This document shows, piece by piece, positions 52,046 to 61,436 of a stretch of DNA of 64,000 bases. Below the pieces are notes generated by a model, which ran no database searches, was not told the DNA's origin, and saw nothing but the letters and a program-made list of their open reading frames with translations. A program made the position numbers and the translations under genes. Position 1 is the first letter of the stretch, and each line of letters opens with the position of its first letter. This DNA is from JASGJS01 sp047601185 (lineage in GTDB: Bacteria > Pseudomonadota > Gammaproteobacteria > JAURND01), in the NCBI GenBank assembly GCA_047601185.1, contig JASGJS010000001.1, positions 1,178,001-1,242,000 of the forward strand. The letters are read 5' to 3'.

Positions 52046-54019
52046 ATGTCAGACTTAAAGCCTTCAGAAAAGCCCCCCCAAAACCCCCAAAAATTAACAC
52101 CTGGGGCGCTAAAAATCACTCGAAATTACACCTATCGAGAAAAACACGACTTCGTCAAAGGCTCGGCTATTTCTATCTCTACCTCTAAAGGGAACAACCC
52201 CATAATGAAAGTCAAGAAAGAGCCTAAAAAAGATGAAAAAGACAAACGTAGGGCCAAATATAAGCACGACTGGTGGAAAAAAAAGGTTGAAACACAGCGA
52301 GCAGCGATATTAGAAACAATCGCTGGGGAAATGCGTAGAATTTTCAATCCACATCAGCCTAAGATACGCTGGACGAAAGAAAAAGAAAAATATTATGTGT
52401 TAAGTAAAGATGTAGAACTTTTTAGAACACTACATGAGTTAAAGACCACCCATAAAAAAGATGTTGGCGATGAAATTCGCGAGGGCAGATTTAAAGGAGC
52501 AGGTCATTTTCCAATCATTGCATTGAATGTGACTGACCTAGATTGCCATCCGAAAAATATAGGGGTTGATAAAAATGGAAATTTTATCGTCATTGATAAT
52601 GGGGAATGTTATGCTCGTCTAAATACGGTACACATTCCTTGTCGAGATTATTCTTCTGCAGATATTCATAATCCCTTCTCACTTTCAGATTATCTGCCCT
52701 ATAATTGGTTAGATATCATGGGTTGGGTCGATGATAAAAAAACGAGAAAGCCCATAAATAACCCAGTGTTTAACGATGATTTGTTACGACATGAAACAGT
52801 GCAAAGAGACAGATGCAGAGCAATTCTCCAAATATTGTTATTGCCGGACGCCTTAATTCCGAAATTTATTGATTGTTATCTTCCAGCCAATGCGGATGAC
52901 AGCATCGAACAATTGAGATCTGATATCATCGCTGAGTCAACTAAATCAAAGCTAAAATTTAAGCACGCCATCCAAACGGATCCAGAATTTGCAAAATATT
53001 TGTTTACGGATGCAGCTGAGGAAGATTGTAAAGCGTTTAAAAATCAACTCGAAATTTTTTCTATCAGAAAGAAGGTTAAATTAGTCGAAATATATCCAAA
53101 ATTAAGTGATGAACTTACAGAAAATTTTGAAACACTTAAAGAACAACAAGTCCAACAACAGGCGATTGAATTGACTCACTCAGGCAATTTTTCGCCGATT
53201 AGCCAATTAATAGATGACAAAAAAATTCATAACTTGAATGTTTGTCTTGAGTATACCGGAGACTGGAATTTAACTCCGTTGCACTATGCAGCACGTCATG
53301 GTAACTTGGATATGGTTAAAAAATTTCTAGCACATGGTGCTCAATTAGAAGCGAAAGATAAACAGGGTCGAACCCCCTTAGATCTGGCAAAAGAAGGTCA
53401 TAAGACAGAAGTCATCGAGTATTTAACTTCATGTGTTGTACCTAAAGTTGAGCCTCCTAAGACTTCGACAGAGAGCATTGCACCTGATGATAAACCAGCA
53501 GCACCAGTACCGATTACAGAAGCAGTTGTGGCCGAATCTGAACCAGAGGTGTCTGAAACCACCCCGCTTATCGTTGCAGGGGTTGCTGAGTCACGCGTTG
53601 ACCCTTCAGAAAGGCCCTCGGCGCCGCCTAAACGTCCTCGCACCTCTGTTTCTTTTTTTGAAGCTTTTCAAAATAGTATTTGCATGGGTCCTCAAAAAAC
53701 TTCCAGTAGTATCTATAAAGCTTCTCAAGTCGCATTAATTGCCCAGTTAGGCATTCTGTGCTATGCGGTGACAGCAGCTGGTTTAACAGCCGCTGCATTG
53801 GCTGTCACAGATGCAACCACTGGCTCGGAATATCTAGATAAAACCACAAGCTTTATTCACCATCATTTAAATACTGAAACGTTGGCTATTGCTGCAAGTA
53901 TTGCTACGTTTCTGCTTGTAGGAAGTATTATAAGTCTTTTGGTGGCTGCAAGAGAGGAGCATACAGAGGCTTTACGAGCGATAGCAGCAGCGGCTCAAAC
54001 TCAAGTCCCCAAGGCTTGA
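52046..54019 (+). CDS. Ankyrin-repeat protein with kinase-like motif and two C-terminal membrane helices, effector-like
   Basis: This 657-residue protein has a basic N-terminus (about 50-80). Residues near 165-190 read NVTDLDCHPKNIGVD then FIVIDNGECY, a D-x(4)-N plus I-D spacing like the catalytic and metal-binding loops of kinase-fold or PI-kinase-type proteins. Two ankyrin repeats (about 410-475; LTPLHYAARHGNLDMVKKFL, GRTPLDLAKEGHKTEVIEYL) come next, then a Pro-rich linker. Two membrane helices near 565-585 and 610-635 close the protein. The mix is typical of Legionellales effectors. The kinase reading rests on one motif pair. Confidence 0.6.
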   Translation: MSDLKPSEKPPQNPQKLTPGALKITRNYTYREKHDFVKGSAISISTSKGNNPIMKVKKEPKKDEKDKRRAKYKHDWWKKKVETQRAAILETIAGEMRRIFNPHQPKIRWTKEKEKYYVLSKDVELFRTLHELKTTHKKDVGDEIREGRFKGAGHFPIIALNVTDLDCHPKNIGVDKNGNFIVIDNGECYARLNTVHIPCRDYSSADIHNPFSLSDYLPYNWLDIMGWVDDKKTRKPINNPVFNDDLLRHETVQRDRCRAILQILLLPDALIPKFIDCYLPANADDSIEQLRSDIIAESTKSKLKFKHAIQTDPEFAKYLFTDAAEEDCKAFKNQLEIFSIRKKVKLVEIYPKLSDELTENFETLKEQQVQQQAIELTHSGNFSPISQLIDDKKIHNLNVCLEYTGDWNLTPLHYAARHGNLDMVKKFLAHGAQLEAKDKQGRTPLDLAKEGHKTEVIEYLTSCVVPKVEPPKTSTESIAPDDKPAAPVPITEAVVAESEPEVSETTPLIVAGVAESRVDPSERPSAPPKRPRTSVSFFEAFQNSICMGPQKTSSSIYKASQVALIAQLGILCYAVTAAGLTAAALAVTDATTGSEYLDKTTSFIHHHLNTETLAIAASIATFLLVGSIISLLVAAREEHTEALRAIAAAAQTQVPKA

Positions 54020-54079
54020 GAAGTCTACTGACGTATTCTAGGCAGTGTGGTAAAATGACATTCTTACCATGAACAGCCT

Positions 54080-55393
54080 ATGACAATCCCATCACCATTC
54101 CAACCCCTCGCTGCGCGGATGCGGCCACGCCATATTGAAGAATTTTATGGCCAAGCGCATTTATTAAGCGCGGGTAAACCGCTCCGTCAAGCCATCAGTC
54201 GCGGCATTTTACATTCGATGATTTTATGGGGCCCTCCGGGTACTGGCAAAACCACCCTGGCACGATTGTTAGCGCAGTCTGCTAATGCTCATCTTGAAAC
54301 CATTTCTGCGGTATTGGCGGGCGTTAAAGAGATTCGAGAGATTGTCGCAAGAGCCCAATCTAGAGCCGCACAACAGCAACCCACCATTTTATTTGTAGAC
54401 GAAGTGCATCGATTTAATAAATCCCAGCAAGATGCATTCTTACCCTATGTTGAAGATGGCACCTTTACCTTTATTGGCGCCACCACTGAAAATCCTTCAT
54501 TTGAGCTCAATCCAGCCTTATTGTCACGTGCGCGGGTGTATGTGTTAAAGCGTTTGCAGGAACACGAAATCATTGCCCTGATTGAAGCAGCTTTGAGCGA
54601 TCCAGAAAGAGGTTTAGGGCAGCGTCATCTTGAGGTCCCTTTAGCATTAAAGCAAAGCTTAGCGAAATATGCAGATGGTGATGCGCGTCAAGCGCTCAAC
54701 GCCTTGGAAATTTTAGCGGATTTTGCGGTCGAAAAAGACGGTAAAGAACATCTCACAGAATCGTTGTTGCAAGAAGTATTGGCGAGTGGCACAGTCAGGC
54801 GATTTGATAAAAAAGGCGATATATTTTATGAGCAAATCTCCGCATTGCATAAAGCCGTGCGTGGCACAGCACCAGACGCAGCATTATATTGGTTTGCGCG
54901 GATGATCGATGGGGGCTGTGATCCTGAATATATTGCTAGACGTGTGGTCAGAATCGCTAGTGAAGACATCGGCAATGCCGACCCTCGTGCATTAACCCTA
55001 GCCCTCGATGCTTGGCAAACTTATCAACGATTGGGCAGTCCCGAAGGAGAATTGGCCATTGCTCAAGCCGTGGTGTATATGGCCTGTGCAGCGAAAAGTA
55101 ACGCAGTTTACACGGCCTTTAATGCCGCTTTACAAGACGCCCAAACGTCTGGATCTTTAGAAGTTCCTTTACACATCCGCAATGCACCCACCCGCTTAAT
55201 GAAATCGCTGGATTACGGCAAAAACTATCGCTATGCGCACAATGAGCCAGAAGCCTATGCGGCGGGCGAAAACTATTTTCCTGAGGGCCTAGAAGGGCGG
55301 CATTACTACTTTCCAGCACCGCGCGGTTTGGAGATTCAAATTGGCGAAAAGTTAGAGCATTTGCGAAAGTTAGATCAGCAAAAAAAGAAATAG
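54080..55393 (+). CDS. rarA: Replication-associated recombination protein RarA (MgsA)
   Basis: This 437-residue AAA+ clamp-loader-like ATPase shows PLAARMRPRHIEEFYGQAHL, Walker A WGPPGTGKTTLARLLA, Walker B ILFVDEVHRFNKSQQD, sensor IGATTENPSFELNPALLSR and the C-terminal ISALHKAVRGTAPDAALYWF. It acts at stalled forks with SSB. Confidence 0.96.
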   Translation: MTIPSPFQPLAARMRPRHIEEFYGQAHLLSAGKPLRQAISRGILHSMILWGPPGTGKTTLARLLAQSANAHLETISAVLAGVKEIREIVARAQSRAAQQQPTILFVDEVHRFNKSQQDAFLPYVEDGTFTFIGATTENPSFELNPALLSRARVYVLKRLQEHEIIALIEAALSDPERGLGQRHLEVPLALKQSLAKYADGDARQALNALEILADFAVEKDGKEHLTESLLQEVLASGTVRRFDKKGDIFYEQISALHKAVRGTAPDAALYWFARMIDGGCDPEYIARRVVRIASEDIGNADPRALTLALDAWQTYQRLGSPEGELAIAQAVVYMACAAKSNAVYTAFNAALQDAQTSGSLEVPLHIRNAPTRLMKSLDYGKNYRYAHNEPEAYAAGENYFPEGLEGRHYYFPAPRGLEIQIGEKLEHLRKLDQQKKK

Positions 55394-55433
55394 GCGATAT
55401 CTCATTGCTATGGATAATTAATTGAGCTATATT

Positions 55434-55453
55434 AAGTACTTATTTAAGTACTT
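55434..55453. promoter_or_regulatory. Probable YefM-type operator
   Basis: Two copies of the palindrome AAGTACTT begin 12 bp apart (55434 and 55446), directly before the antitoxin gene's ribosome site. YefM autorepression uses a pair of short GTAC-centred palindromes in other bacteria, so this is a good candidate. Confidence 0.55.
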
Positions 55454-55463
55454 GGAGGTGGAA

Positions 55464-55718
55464 ATGCAAGTCGTTACATTTTCAGATTTAAGGAATCATC
55501 TTAAAGACATCATGGATAATTCAGCTGATAGGCATGAAGAAGTGATTATTAAAAGAGTACAAGGGGAAAATATGATCCTCCTTTCTCAAAGTGACTATGA
55601 GTCCTTAAAAGAAACCGCCTATCTTTTAAGCAATGAAGCCAATGCGCATCATCTTAGGGAATCTCTAAAGAGTCTAAAAAAAGGTAAGTTGCTTAAGCGT
55701 GGCTTGATGGATGAATAA
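55464..55718 (+). CDS. yefM: Antitoxin of the YefM/Phd family
   Basis: The ATG at 55464 (84 residues) follows GGAGG by five bases and is preferred over 55422. MQVVTFSDLRNHLKDIMDNS, then VIIKRVQGENMILLSQSDYESLKETAYLL, is the usual YefM text. The C-terminal part wraps the toxin. It overlaps the toxin gene by 8 bp. Confidence 0.93.
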   Translation: MQVVTFSDLRNHLKDIMDNSADRHEEVIIKRVQGENMILLSQSDYESLKETAYLLSNEANAHHLRESLKSLKKGKLLKRGLMDE

Positions 55719-55971
55719 TCTTACTTTTACACCTGAAGCTTGGGAGGACTATTTATTCTGGCAAACATATGACAAACAACTTTTGCATAGAATAAATGAA
55801 TTAATTAAAGAGGTGCAGCGTACACCTTTCACTGGAAGGGGCAAGCCAGAACCGCTGCGATTTGAATTTCAAGGTTGTTGGTCACGTCGTATAAATCAAG
55901 AGCATCGCCAGGTTTACAAGGTAGTTGATGATACTCTCGTCATACTTTCTTTGAGATTTCATTATAAATAA
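55711..55971 (+). CDS. yoeB: mRNA interferase toxin of the YoeB family
   Basis: This 86-residue toxin cuts mRNA in the ribosomal A site. It shows FTPEAWEDYLFWQTYDKQ, the catalytic-Glu region TGRGKPEPLR, WSRRINQEHRQVY (catalytic Arg) and the terminal FHYK with the His-Tyr pair. All expected active residues are present. Confidence 0.94.
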   Translation: MNNLTFTPEAWEDYLFWQTYDKQLLHRINELIKEVQRTPFTGRGKPEPLRFEFQGCWSRRINQEHRQVYKVVDDTLVILSLRFHYK

Positions 55972-55982
55972 TTTATCTTCCC

Positions 55983-56058
<76 letters not shown>

Positions 56059-56134
56059 GAGTTGTCCTTTATACTACAAATGACAGGCACTTGAAAAGGA
56101 TTTATACTCAAATTTTAATTTCACCGATAAAATC

Positions 56135-56977
56135 ATGACAACAAACAATATTGATGTTTTAAAATGGTCCACATTGCGGCCGCAGTTGCCTGATCGAGAC
56201 AAACAAGCCCATAAAGGCCTCTTCGGTCATGTGTTGGTCTTGGGTGGTAATCGAGGATTATTAGGCGCGGCGCGTTTGGCAGGGGAAGCGGCCTTGAGAG
56301 TGGGCGCTGGTCTGGTTTCTTTAGCCACTCGTCCTGACCACGCGGCTTTAATTGCGGCTATTCGACCTGAGCTGATGTGTCATGGCGTAGAAAATGAAGA
56401 GGAATGCCAGGCTTTACTCAGTCGCGCCACCGTTGTAGTGGTAGGGCCTGGGCTAGGGCAAGACTCATGGGTCCAGTTAATCATCAAGTGCGCTTTTGAC
56501 AGCGCATTGCCAAAAATCGTTGATGCAGATGCCTTAAATTTATTGGCGCATTCCCCTTTTAAACGGCAGGACTGGATTTTAACCCCACATCCTGGCGAGG
56601 CAGGGCGTTTATTAGGGATCTCTGGCACTGAAGTTCAAGTCGATCGCTTAAAAGCTTTGCAGAGCCTTCAGCAAACGTATGGTGGAGTGGTGGTCTTAAA
56701 AGGCGCGGGCACTTTGATTCAAGGGGAGGATTTTCCACCAGTCATCTGTGAGCAAGGAAATCCCGGCATGGCGGCGGGTGGGATGGGCGATGTGCTGAGC
56801 GGTGTCATTGCAGGATTGCTAGCACAAGGTCTTTCGTTACAGCTGGCGGCCAAATTGGGTGTGTCACTCCATGCTTGGGCTGGCGATTTTTTGGCTAAAT
56901 CTGTGGGGCAACGTGGCTATTTGGCTTCAGATTTGGTGAATCTTTTGCCCTACATCCTCAATGAAACCATGACATGA
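56135..56977 (+). CDS. nnrD: ADP-dependent NAD(P)H-hydrate dehydratase (stand-alone domain)
   Basis: This 280-residue ribokinase-like enzyme repairs hydrated NAD(P)H. Motifs: HVLVLGGNRGLLGAARLAGE, VVVGPGLGQDSW, DADALNLLA, ILTPHPGEAGRLLG and GNPGMAAGGMGDVLSG. It lacks the N-terminal epimerase domain (NnrE) present in Escherichia coli YjeF, so epimerase must be elsewhere or absent. It overlaps tsaE by 4 bp. Confidence 0.93.
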   Translation: MTTNNIDVLKWSTLRPQLPDRDKQAHKGLFGHVLVLGGNRGLLGAARLAGEAALRVGAGLVSLATRPDHAALIAAIRPELMCHGVENEEECQALLSRATVVVVGPGLGQDSWVQLIIKCAFDSALPKIVDADALNLLAHSPFKRQDWILTPHPGEAGRLLGISGTEVQVDRLKALQSLQQTYGGVVVLKGAGTLIQGEDFPPVICEQGNPGMAAGGMGDVLSGVIAGLLAQGLSLQLAAKLGVSLHAWAGDFLAKSVGQRGYLASDLVNLLPYILNETMT

Positions 56978-57441
56978 CAGCAATGACGTTGGTTTTGCCT
57001 GATGAAGCAGCGACTGAGCGCTTGGGTCAACAATTTGCGGATCTGCTTAAACCGATTTCATCAGCCCTCATTAAATTGCAAGGGGATTTAGGAGCGGGGA
57101 AAACCTGTTTTACGCGCAGTTTGATTCAAGCAGCAGGCTATCAGGATCGTGTTAAAAGCCCGACTTATGCGTTAGTCGAGGCTTATTCGCTTCAAGAAAA
57201 AATGTTTTATCATTTTGATCTTTATCGCCTGCAAGGACAAGCTTTAGAAATGATTGGGATTCGGGATTATTTAGCAGAACAAGCCATTTGTTTGATTGAG
57301 TGGCCAGAACGCGCTGCAAACTTATTGCCTGCCGGCGATATCCAGCTACATTTTTTCATTCAAGATTCAGGGCGTCGGGTGGAAATAATGGCCTTTAGTC
57401 CTTTAGGTGAGCATTTATTAGCCCAACTGGAGATTAAGTGA
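56974..57441 (+). CDS. tsaE: tRNA threonylcarbamoyladenosine biosynthesis ATPase TsaE
   Basis: This 155-residue protein contains Walker A LQGDLGAGKTCFTRSLIQ, VKSPTYALVEAY, FYHFDLYRL and ICLIEWPERA. It works with TsaB and TsaD to make t6A37. Overlapped on both sides in the operon nnrD-tsaE-amidase. Confidence 0.96.
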   Translation: MTAMTLVLPDEAATERLGQQFADLLKPISSALIKLQGDLGAGKTCFTRSLIQAAGYQDRVKSPTYALVEAYSLQEKMFYHFDLYRLQGQALEMIGIRDYLAEQAICLIEWPERAANLLPAGDIQLHFFIQDSGRRVEIMAFSPLGEHLLAQLEIK

Positions 57442-58208
57442 AGCGAATCCTCTGTGTTTTGCTGTTAAGTCTCATGGTCAGTTCAGCGTTTGCTGCAAAA
57501 CCGCTCAGTCATCACACGTCTAAAATTATCGTTGTTATTGATCCCGGCCATGGGGGAAAAGACCCTGGTGCGATTGGCGTTCAAGGCCATCAAGAAAAAA
57601 CTGTTGCATTGGCTGTTGCTCAAAAATTACAAAAACTCATCAACCAACAACCTGGCTATCGCGCCTATTTAACCCGAACCAACGATGCGTTTTTATCTTT
57701 GCGACGTCGATTGGCCATCGCGCGACAACATAAAGCAAACTTATTTATCGCGCTACATGCTGATGCGTATCAAAAGGATTGTGCCAGCGGCGCGTCGGTT
57801 TTTGCGCTTTCTGAACGTGGAGCGACCAGTGAAGGTGCACGCTGGTTAGCTGAAAAAGAAAATCAATCCGAATTTATGGGGTTGATTGTGCATAGTCGAG
57901 ATAAGGTTGTACGATCAGTGTTACTCGATTTATCGCAACATTATACCATTAGCACCAGCTTAAAAATGGGACAGGCCATTTTAGCGCAATTAAAGCCGGT
58001 GGCAGGATTACACGATCGACAAGTAGAACAAGCTGCGTTTGTGGTATTAAAATCTCCCGATATCCCTTCTCTGCTGATTGAAATGGGCTATTTATCCAAC
58101 CCACAACAAGAACAACAATTAACTCAACCAGACTATCAATTAAAATTGGCTAAGGCTATTTGGAAGGGGGTTGAAGCGTATTTTGTGCATTATCCCAATA
58201 TTATTTGA
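57438..58208 (+). CDS. N-acetylmuramoyl-L-alanine amidase (AmiB/C-like, no AMIN domain)
   Basis: This 256-residue protein has a signal peptide (VLLLSLMVSSAFAA) and an Amidase_3 domain: zinc ligands in VVIDPGHGGKDPGA, HQEKTVAL and IALHADAY, and catalytic Glu in LLIEMGYLSN. A regulatory insert (about 145-165) is shortened. It cuts the amide bond between muramic acid and peptide in the periplasm. The start is GTG at 57438. The position after tsaE matches amiB. Confidence 0.92.
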   Translation: MKRILCVLLLSLMVSSAFAAKPLSHHTSKIIVVIDPGHGGKDPGAIGVQGHQEKTVALAVAQKLQKLINQQPGYRAYLTRTNDAFLSLRRRLAIARQHKANLFIALHADAYQKDCASGASVFALSERGATSEGARWLAEKENQSEFMGLIVHSRDKVVRSVLLDLSQHYTISTSLKMGQAILAQLKPVAGLHDRQVEQAAFVVLKSPDIPSLLIEMGYLSNPQQEQQLTQPDYQLKLAKAIWKGVEAYFVHYPNII

Positions 58209-58334
58209 TCTGAAGCCTTTACTTTCAATGGTAGTGAACTAAGAGGAAACACTTAAAGGTCTGGTGTGGTGCCTTCTCCCACAAGGGGAGAAGGAAACAG
58301 CTCGCCACTCCAAGCTTCATGGCTAAAGTCTAGT
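58209..58334. repeat. Composite repeat, family A short form plus leader
   Basis: 58214-58315 begins GAAGCCTTTACTTTCAATGG and ends CAGCTCGCCACTCC. The leader and following GGTGTGGTGCCTTCTCC are shared with 63849-63915. Between convergent genes. Confidence 0.7.
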
Positions 58335-61300
58335 TTATAATTTCCCCGGGCACCGAAACTCATCCAACAAATGCGGTATAAACGGATTCAGCGGTGTTTC
58401 AGAGAAGAGTTGATAAGGGACAGACACACCATCCACATTAAACGTTAAAATATACAGCTGTGAGTTGCGAGTGGTGGTTAAAACCCCATGCGAGATTAAT
58501 TTAAATAATGACCAAGGTCCTGATTCTTGCCAGAATACGCTGTTTTGTGAATTATTTTGTAAAGATAAACTGGCGAACTGACTTCGACCATCCCAAACCA
58601 ACGATTTTGCTTGTCGTAAATTTCTCAGATAACTGATTTGGGTATTATCTAAAGTAAACATAAAATCATTCCCCATTAAGGCCATCGAAAGAGGCGTTAA
58701 AGTGAATTTGCTTGCTAAGATTTTATGATCTGCAAAATACATTTTCCGAATGATATTGGCGCGATCAAGCATATCTAAAGTGGCTTGTGGAACATCTAAA
58801 CTTAAGCCATCTTGGGTTTTCCACTGCCAATACAGCTGGGTATTATCAACAAAAGCCGCTAAATATTTTTGGGTAAAATGATCCATCACTCCGCCAGGAC
58901 CAAAGAAATGGTTGAACTGGGTGATATCCATTTCTGTATTGCCGCCCGCGAAAACAGGATAGTGGTTGTTCACCTGTTCGTTATATACAGGCAACACTTC
59001 AGTAATCCAGATTAAATTTAAATGGTTGCGAGCGGTATGCAGTAGAGTTTGCCACGTGTTTAAGGCGAGTTCGGTTAACCAGGCGTTTAAAGGTGTGGGA
59101 GCAGACTGAGCATTGAGCAATAATTGCGATAAAGGATCGCCGTTAGCATTGTTCATTCGATTTTGCGCGGCTTGGAGTGCAGCAGCGCCAGGGTCATCTG
59201 CTTGTAAAATGTTATTTAAATATCCTTTGAGCGCTGCAAAATTTGGGGGTTGATTTAACACGGTTTCCAAATTGCCAAAGGTTAACAATACCGATTCCGC
59301 TTGCGGCATTTTGGCGATGGGTTCAAGATTCACAGCGGCTTGTTGCAATAAATGGGTAAACGGCGAATGGCTGGCATTCCAATTATCCACAAAAGTTTGA
59401 GCCTGCATCAAATTGTGAAATGAATTGATGCGAATATTTTGTAACTGATTTTGCCAGAAATCGGCGTAGCGTTGCACATATAATAATTGCACATTGTCGA
59501 CCAATTGCTGACTTAAAGCACCGGCTAAATTCTCTGGCAGTTTTAAATTAAAGACCCAATTATCTCCCGCGACCAATCGTTGCACTAGTGAGGGGATGAC
59601 TTTTTGATATACTAAATCAAAATTGTGCGCGCTGTATAATTGCTTATCGGTGACCGCAAAGGGAAATACGGAATTTTCATCAGAAGTCATCCTTAACTTG
59701 GTATCAGGATAACGTTCTAACAGAGTAATATAAGTCAACTCAGAAAGCGGTAAACTATTTAACCGCTGTTGTGCCAGCGTAATAATCTCTGGATTGGCAA
59801 TAAATTTAAACGATTTGAGTTGGAGCCAATAATCCAAATGAATATCGAGTTGTTTTTGTGCTTTACCATTCGCTCCGAACGCGGAGGCCCAATTATTCGC
59901 AAACCAATGCTCCACAAAAATGCGATCAAAGCGCTGCGGATCTTGTAACATGAGATACACTTTTAGCGTATCAAAATAATCTTTGGCATTGAGATGATTA
60001 GTGGCTTGTAATTTATTTTCTAATAATTGGGTAATGATAGGCAAAAATTCGGTCGAAAGCGCTTGATTATAGCTGGTTTCTAGACTGGTTTTTAATGCGC
60101 GATTTTGACTAAAAACGAAAGAAAGCAATAGGCCAGTTTGTTGATTGGTGACATTATAGGCTCTACGCAGGGTATTTAAACTCGGCAGTACCGCAGACAA
60201 ATTGGTTTTATGGGCAGGAGGTTGGTAGGCTGCCATGATTTGTTTCACTTGATTCATGGTCGCTTGATTATAATAATAACTGGGAATCATCAATAACGTG
60301 GCCAACGCCATAAACCCACCCAATCCCCAATAAAAATATTTATTTTTCCAATTGAGCCAGCTGGGTAATGTGACTGGTTGATGCATTTTTTGGTGAATGA
60401 TTTGTTGTAACAGCTGTCGAATAAAAAATGCTCTTTGTTGCGGTGCTTGTTCAATGTTTTGAATAGAGGGTAAATCGAAAGTATAGAGTAAAGAGGTGAG
60501 ACTATTGCTACTTTTGCCGTCTTGTAAACTGCTGGTAAAGTAGAGTCCTGTGACATTGGCTTTAGAACTTTGTAATTGTATCGCTAAGTGAATAATATCT
60601 CGCTTTAATGCTTCAAGCTGTAAAGGGAAATCTTTAATTCGCGCGCGTTTTTCAATATTATGTTCACTGTGTAAACGGGGAATGAGCTGATCATTTAAGC
60701 GGCGTAAGAAATCATTAAATTTTTCATCGAGCAGGGTCGGTAAATTTTGTTGTAAGAGTCCAACAGGCAAGGTAATGCCAAAAGGTTGCTGACAATCCTC
60801 TGGGCTTAAATTATGAAAAGAATCCGTGAATCCTACAATTTGATCGCATTTGGTAAAGATAATATAAACCGGTAATCGCTTCAGATATTTGGTGATGGTT
60901 TGAATGCGGTGACGCAACATATCAATGTGTAATTGCTTTTGGCCGCGATTTTTTTGCATGAATTGTTGTAAATCAATGCAAATCATCAACCCATCTAAAA
61001 ATTTTCGACTGCCATAACGGTTCAATAACGCAATAAACTTTTGCCAAATATAATGTGAATCATTTTTGGGATCTTCGGGCAACATTAAATGTCCCGCAGT
61101 ATCCAAAAACACCGTATCTTGATTAAACCACCAATCGCAATAGGGTGTAGGGTGGGGATAGGTTAATGCAGTATGATCGGTTGTCACCAACGCTTGTTCA
61201 CTTTTGGCTAATAGAGCCGTTTTGCCCACGTGTTCTCCGCCCAGCATCAAATACCAAGGTAAATGTGGTGACCAAACATTCCGTTTAGAAAAATGTTTTT

Positions 61301-61436
61301 TTAAAAATTTAACGGCCTCTTGAATGCTTTGTTCTATTACGCTGATTTTGGCTTGCGCACATTCTATCCGCCAATCATAGGTGACAGGAGGCGCAGCCGG
61401 AGTGCTTTTGGGTTTGGTAAGCGTGCGGATTTTCAT
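58335..61436 (-). CDS. icmF: Type IVB (Dot/Icm) secretion protein IcmF
   Basis: This 1033-residue inner-membrane protein has Walker A LGGEHVGKT (residues 65-73), Walker B-like VFLDTAGHLML, a membrane helix near 368-390 (YWGLGGFMALATLLMIPSY) and a large C-terminal periplasmic region. The IcmF/TssM family serves both type VI and Dot/Icm systems. No other type VI gene lies nearby, and icmH-icmF alone, away from the main dot/icm cluster, is the Legionella and Coxiella layout. It stabilises the Dot/Icm complex. The start overlaps icmH by 4 bp. Confidence 0.88.
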   Translation of the reverse strand: MKIRTLTKPKSTPAAPPVTYDWRIECAQAKISVIEQSIQEAVKFLKKHFSKRNVWSPHLPWYLMLGGEHVGKTALLAKSEQALVTTDHTALTYPHPTPYCDWWFNQDTVFLDTAGHLMLPEDPKNDSHYIWQKFIALLNRYGSRKFLDGLMICIDLQQFMQKNRGQKQLHIDMLRHRIQTITKYLKRLPVYIIFTKCDQIVGFTDSFHNLSPEDCQQPFGITLPVGLLQQNLPTLLDEKFNDFLRRLNDQLIPRLHSEHNIEKRARIKDFPLQLEALKRDIIHLAIQLQSSKANVTGLYFTSSLQDGKSSNSLTSLLYTFDLPSIQNIEQAPQQRAFFIRQLLQQIIHQKMHQPVTLPSWLNWKNKYFYWGLGGFMALATLLMIPSYYYNQATMNQVKQIMAAYQPPAHKTNLSAVLPSLNTLRRAYNVTNQQTGLLLSFVFSQNRALKTSLETSYNQALSTEFLPIITQLLENKLQATNHLNAKDYFDTLKVYLMLQDPQRFDRIFVEHWFANNWASAFGANGKAQKQLDIHLDYWLQLKSFKFIANPEIITLAQQRLNSLPLSELTYITLLERYPDTKLRMTSDENSVFPFAVTDKQLYSAHNFDLVYQKVIPSLVQRLVAGDNWVFNLKLPENLAGALSQQLVDNVQLLYVQRYADFWQNQLQNIRINSFHNLMQAQTFVDNWNASHSPFTHLLQQAAVNLEPIAKMPQAESVLLTFGNLETVLNQPPNFAALKGYLNNILQADDPGAAALQAAQNRMNNANGDPLSQLLLNAQSAPTPLNAWLTELALNTWQTLLHTARNHLNLIWITEVLPVYNEQVNNHYPVFAGGNTEMDITQFNHFFGPGGVMDHFTQKYLAAFVDNTQLYWQWKTQDGLSLDVPQATLDMLDRANIIRKMYFADHKILASKFTLTPLSMALMGNDFMFTLDNTQISYLRNLRQAKSLVWDGRSQFASLSLQNNSQNSVFWQESGPWSLFKLISHGVLTTTRNSQLYILTFNVDGVSVPYQLFSETPLNPFIPHLLDEFRCPGKL

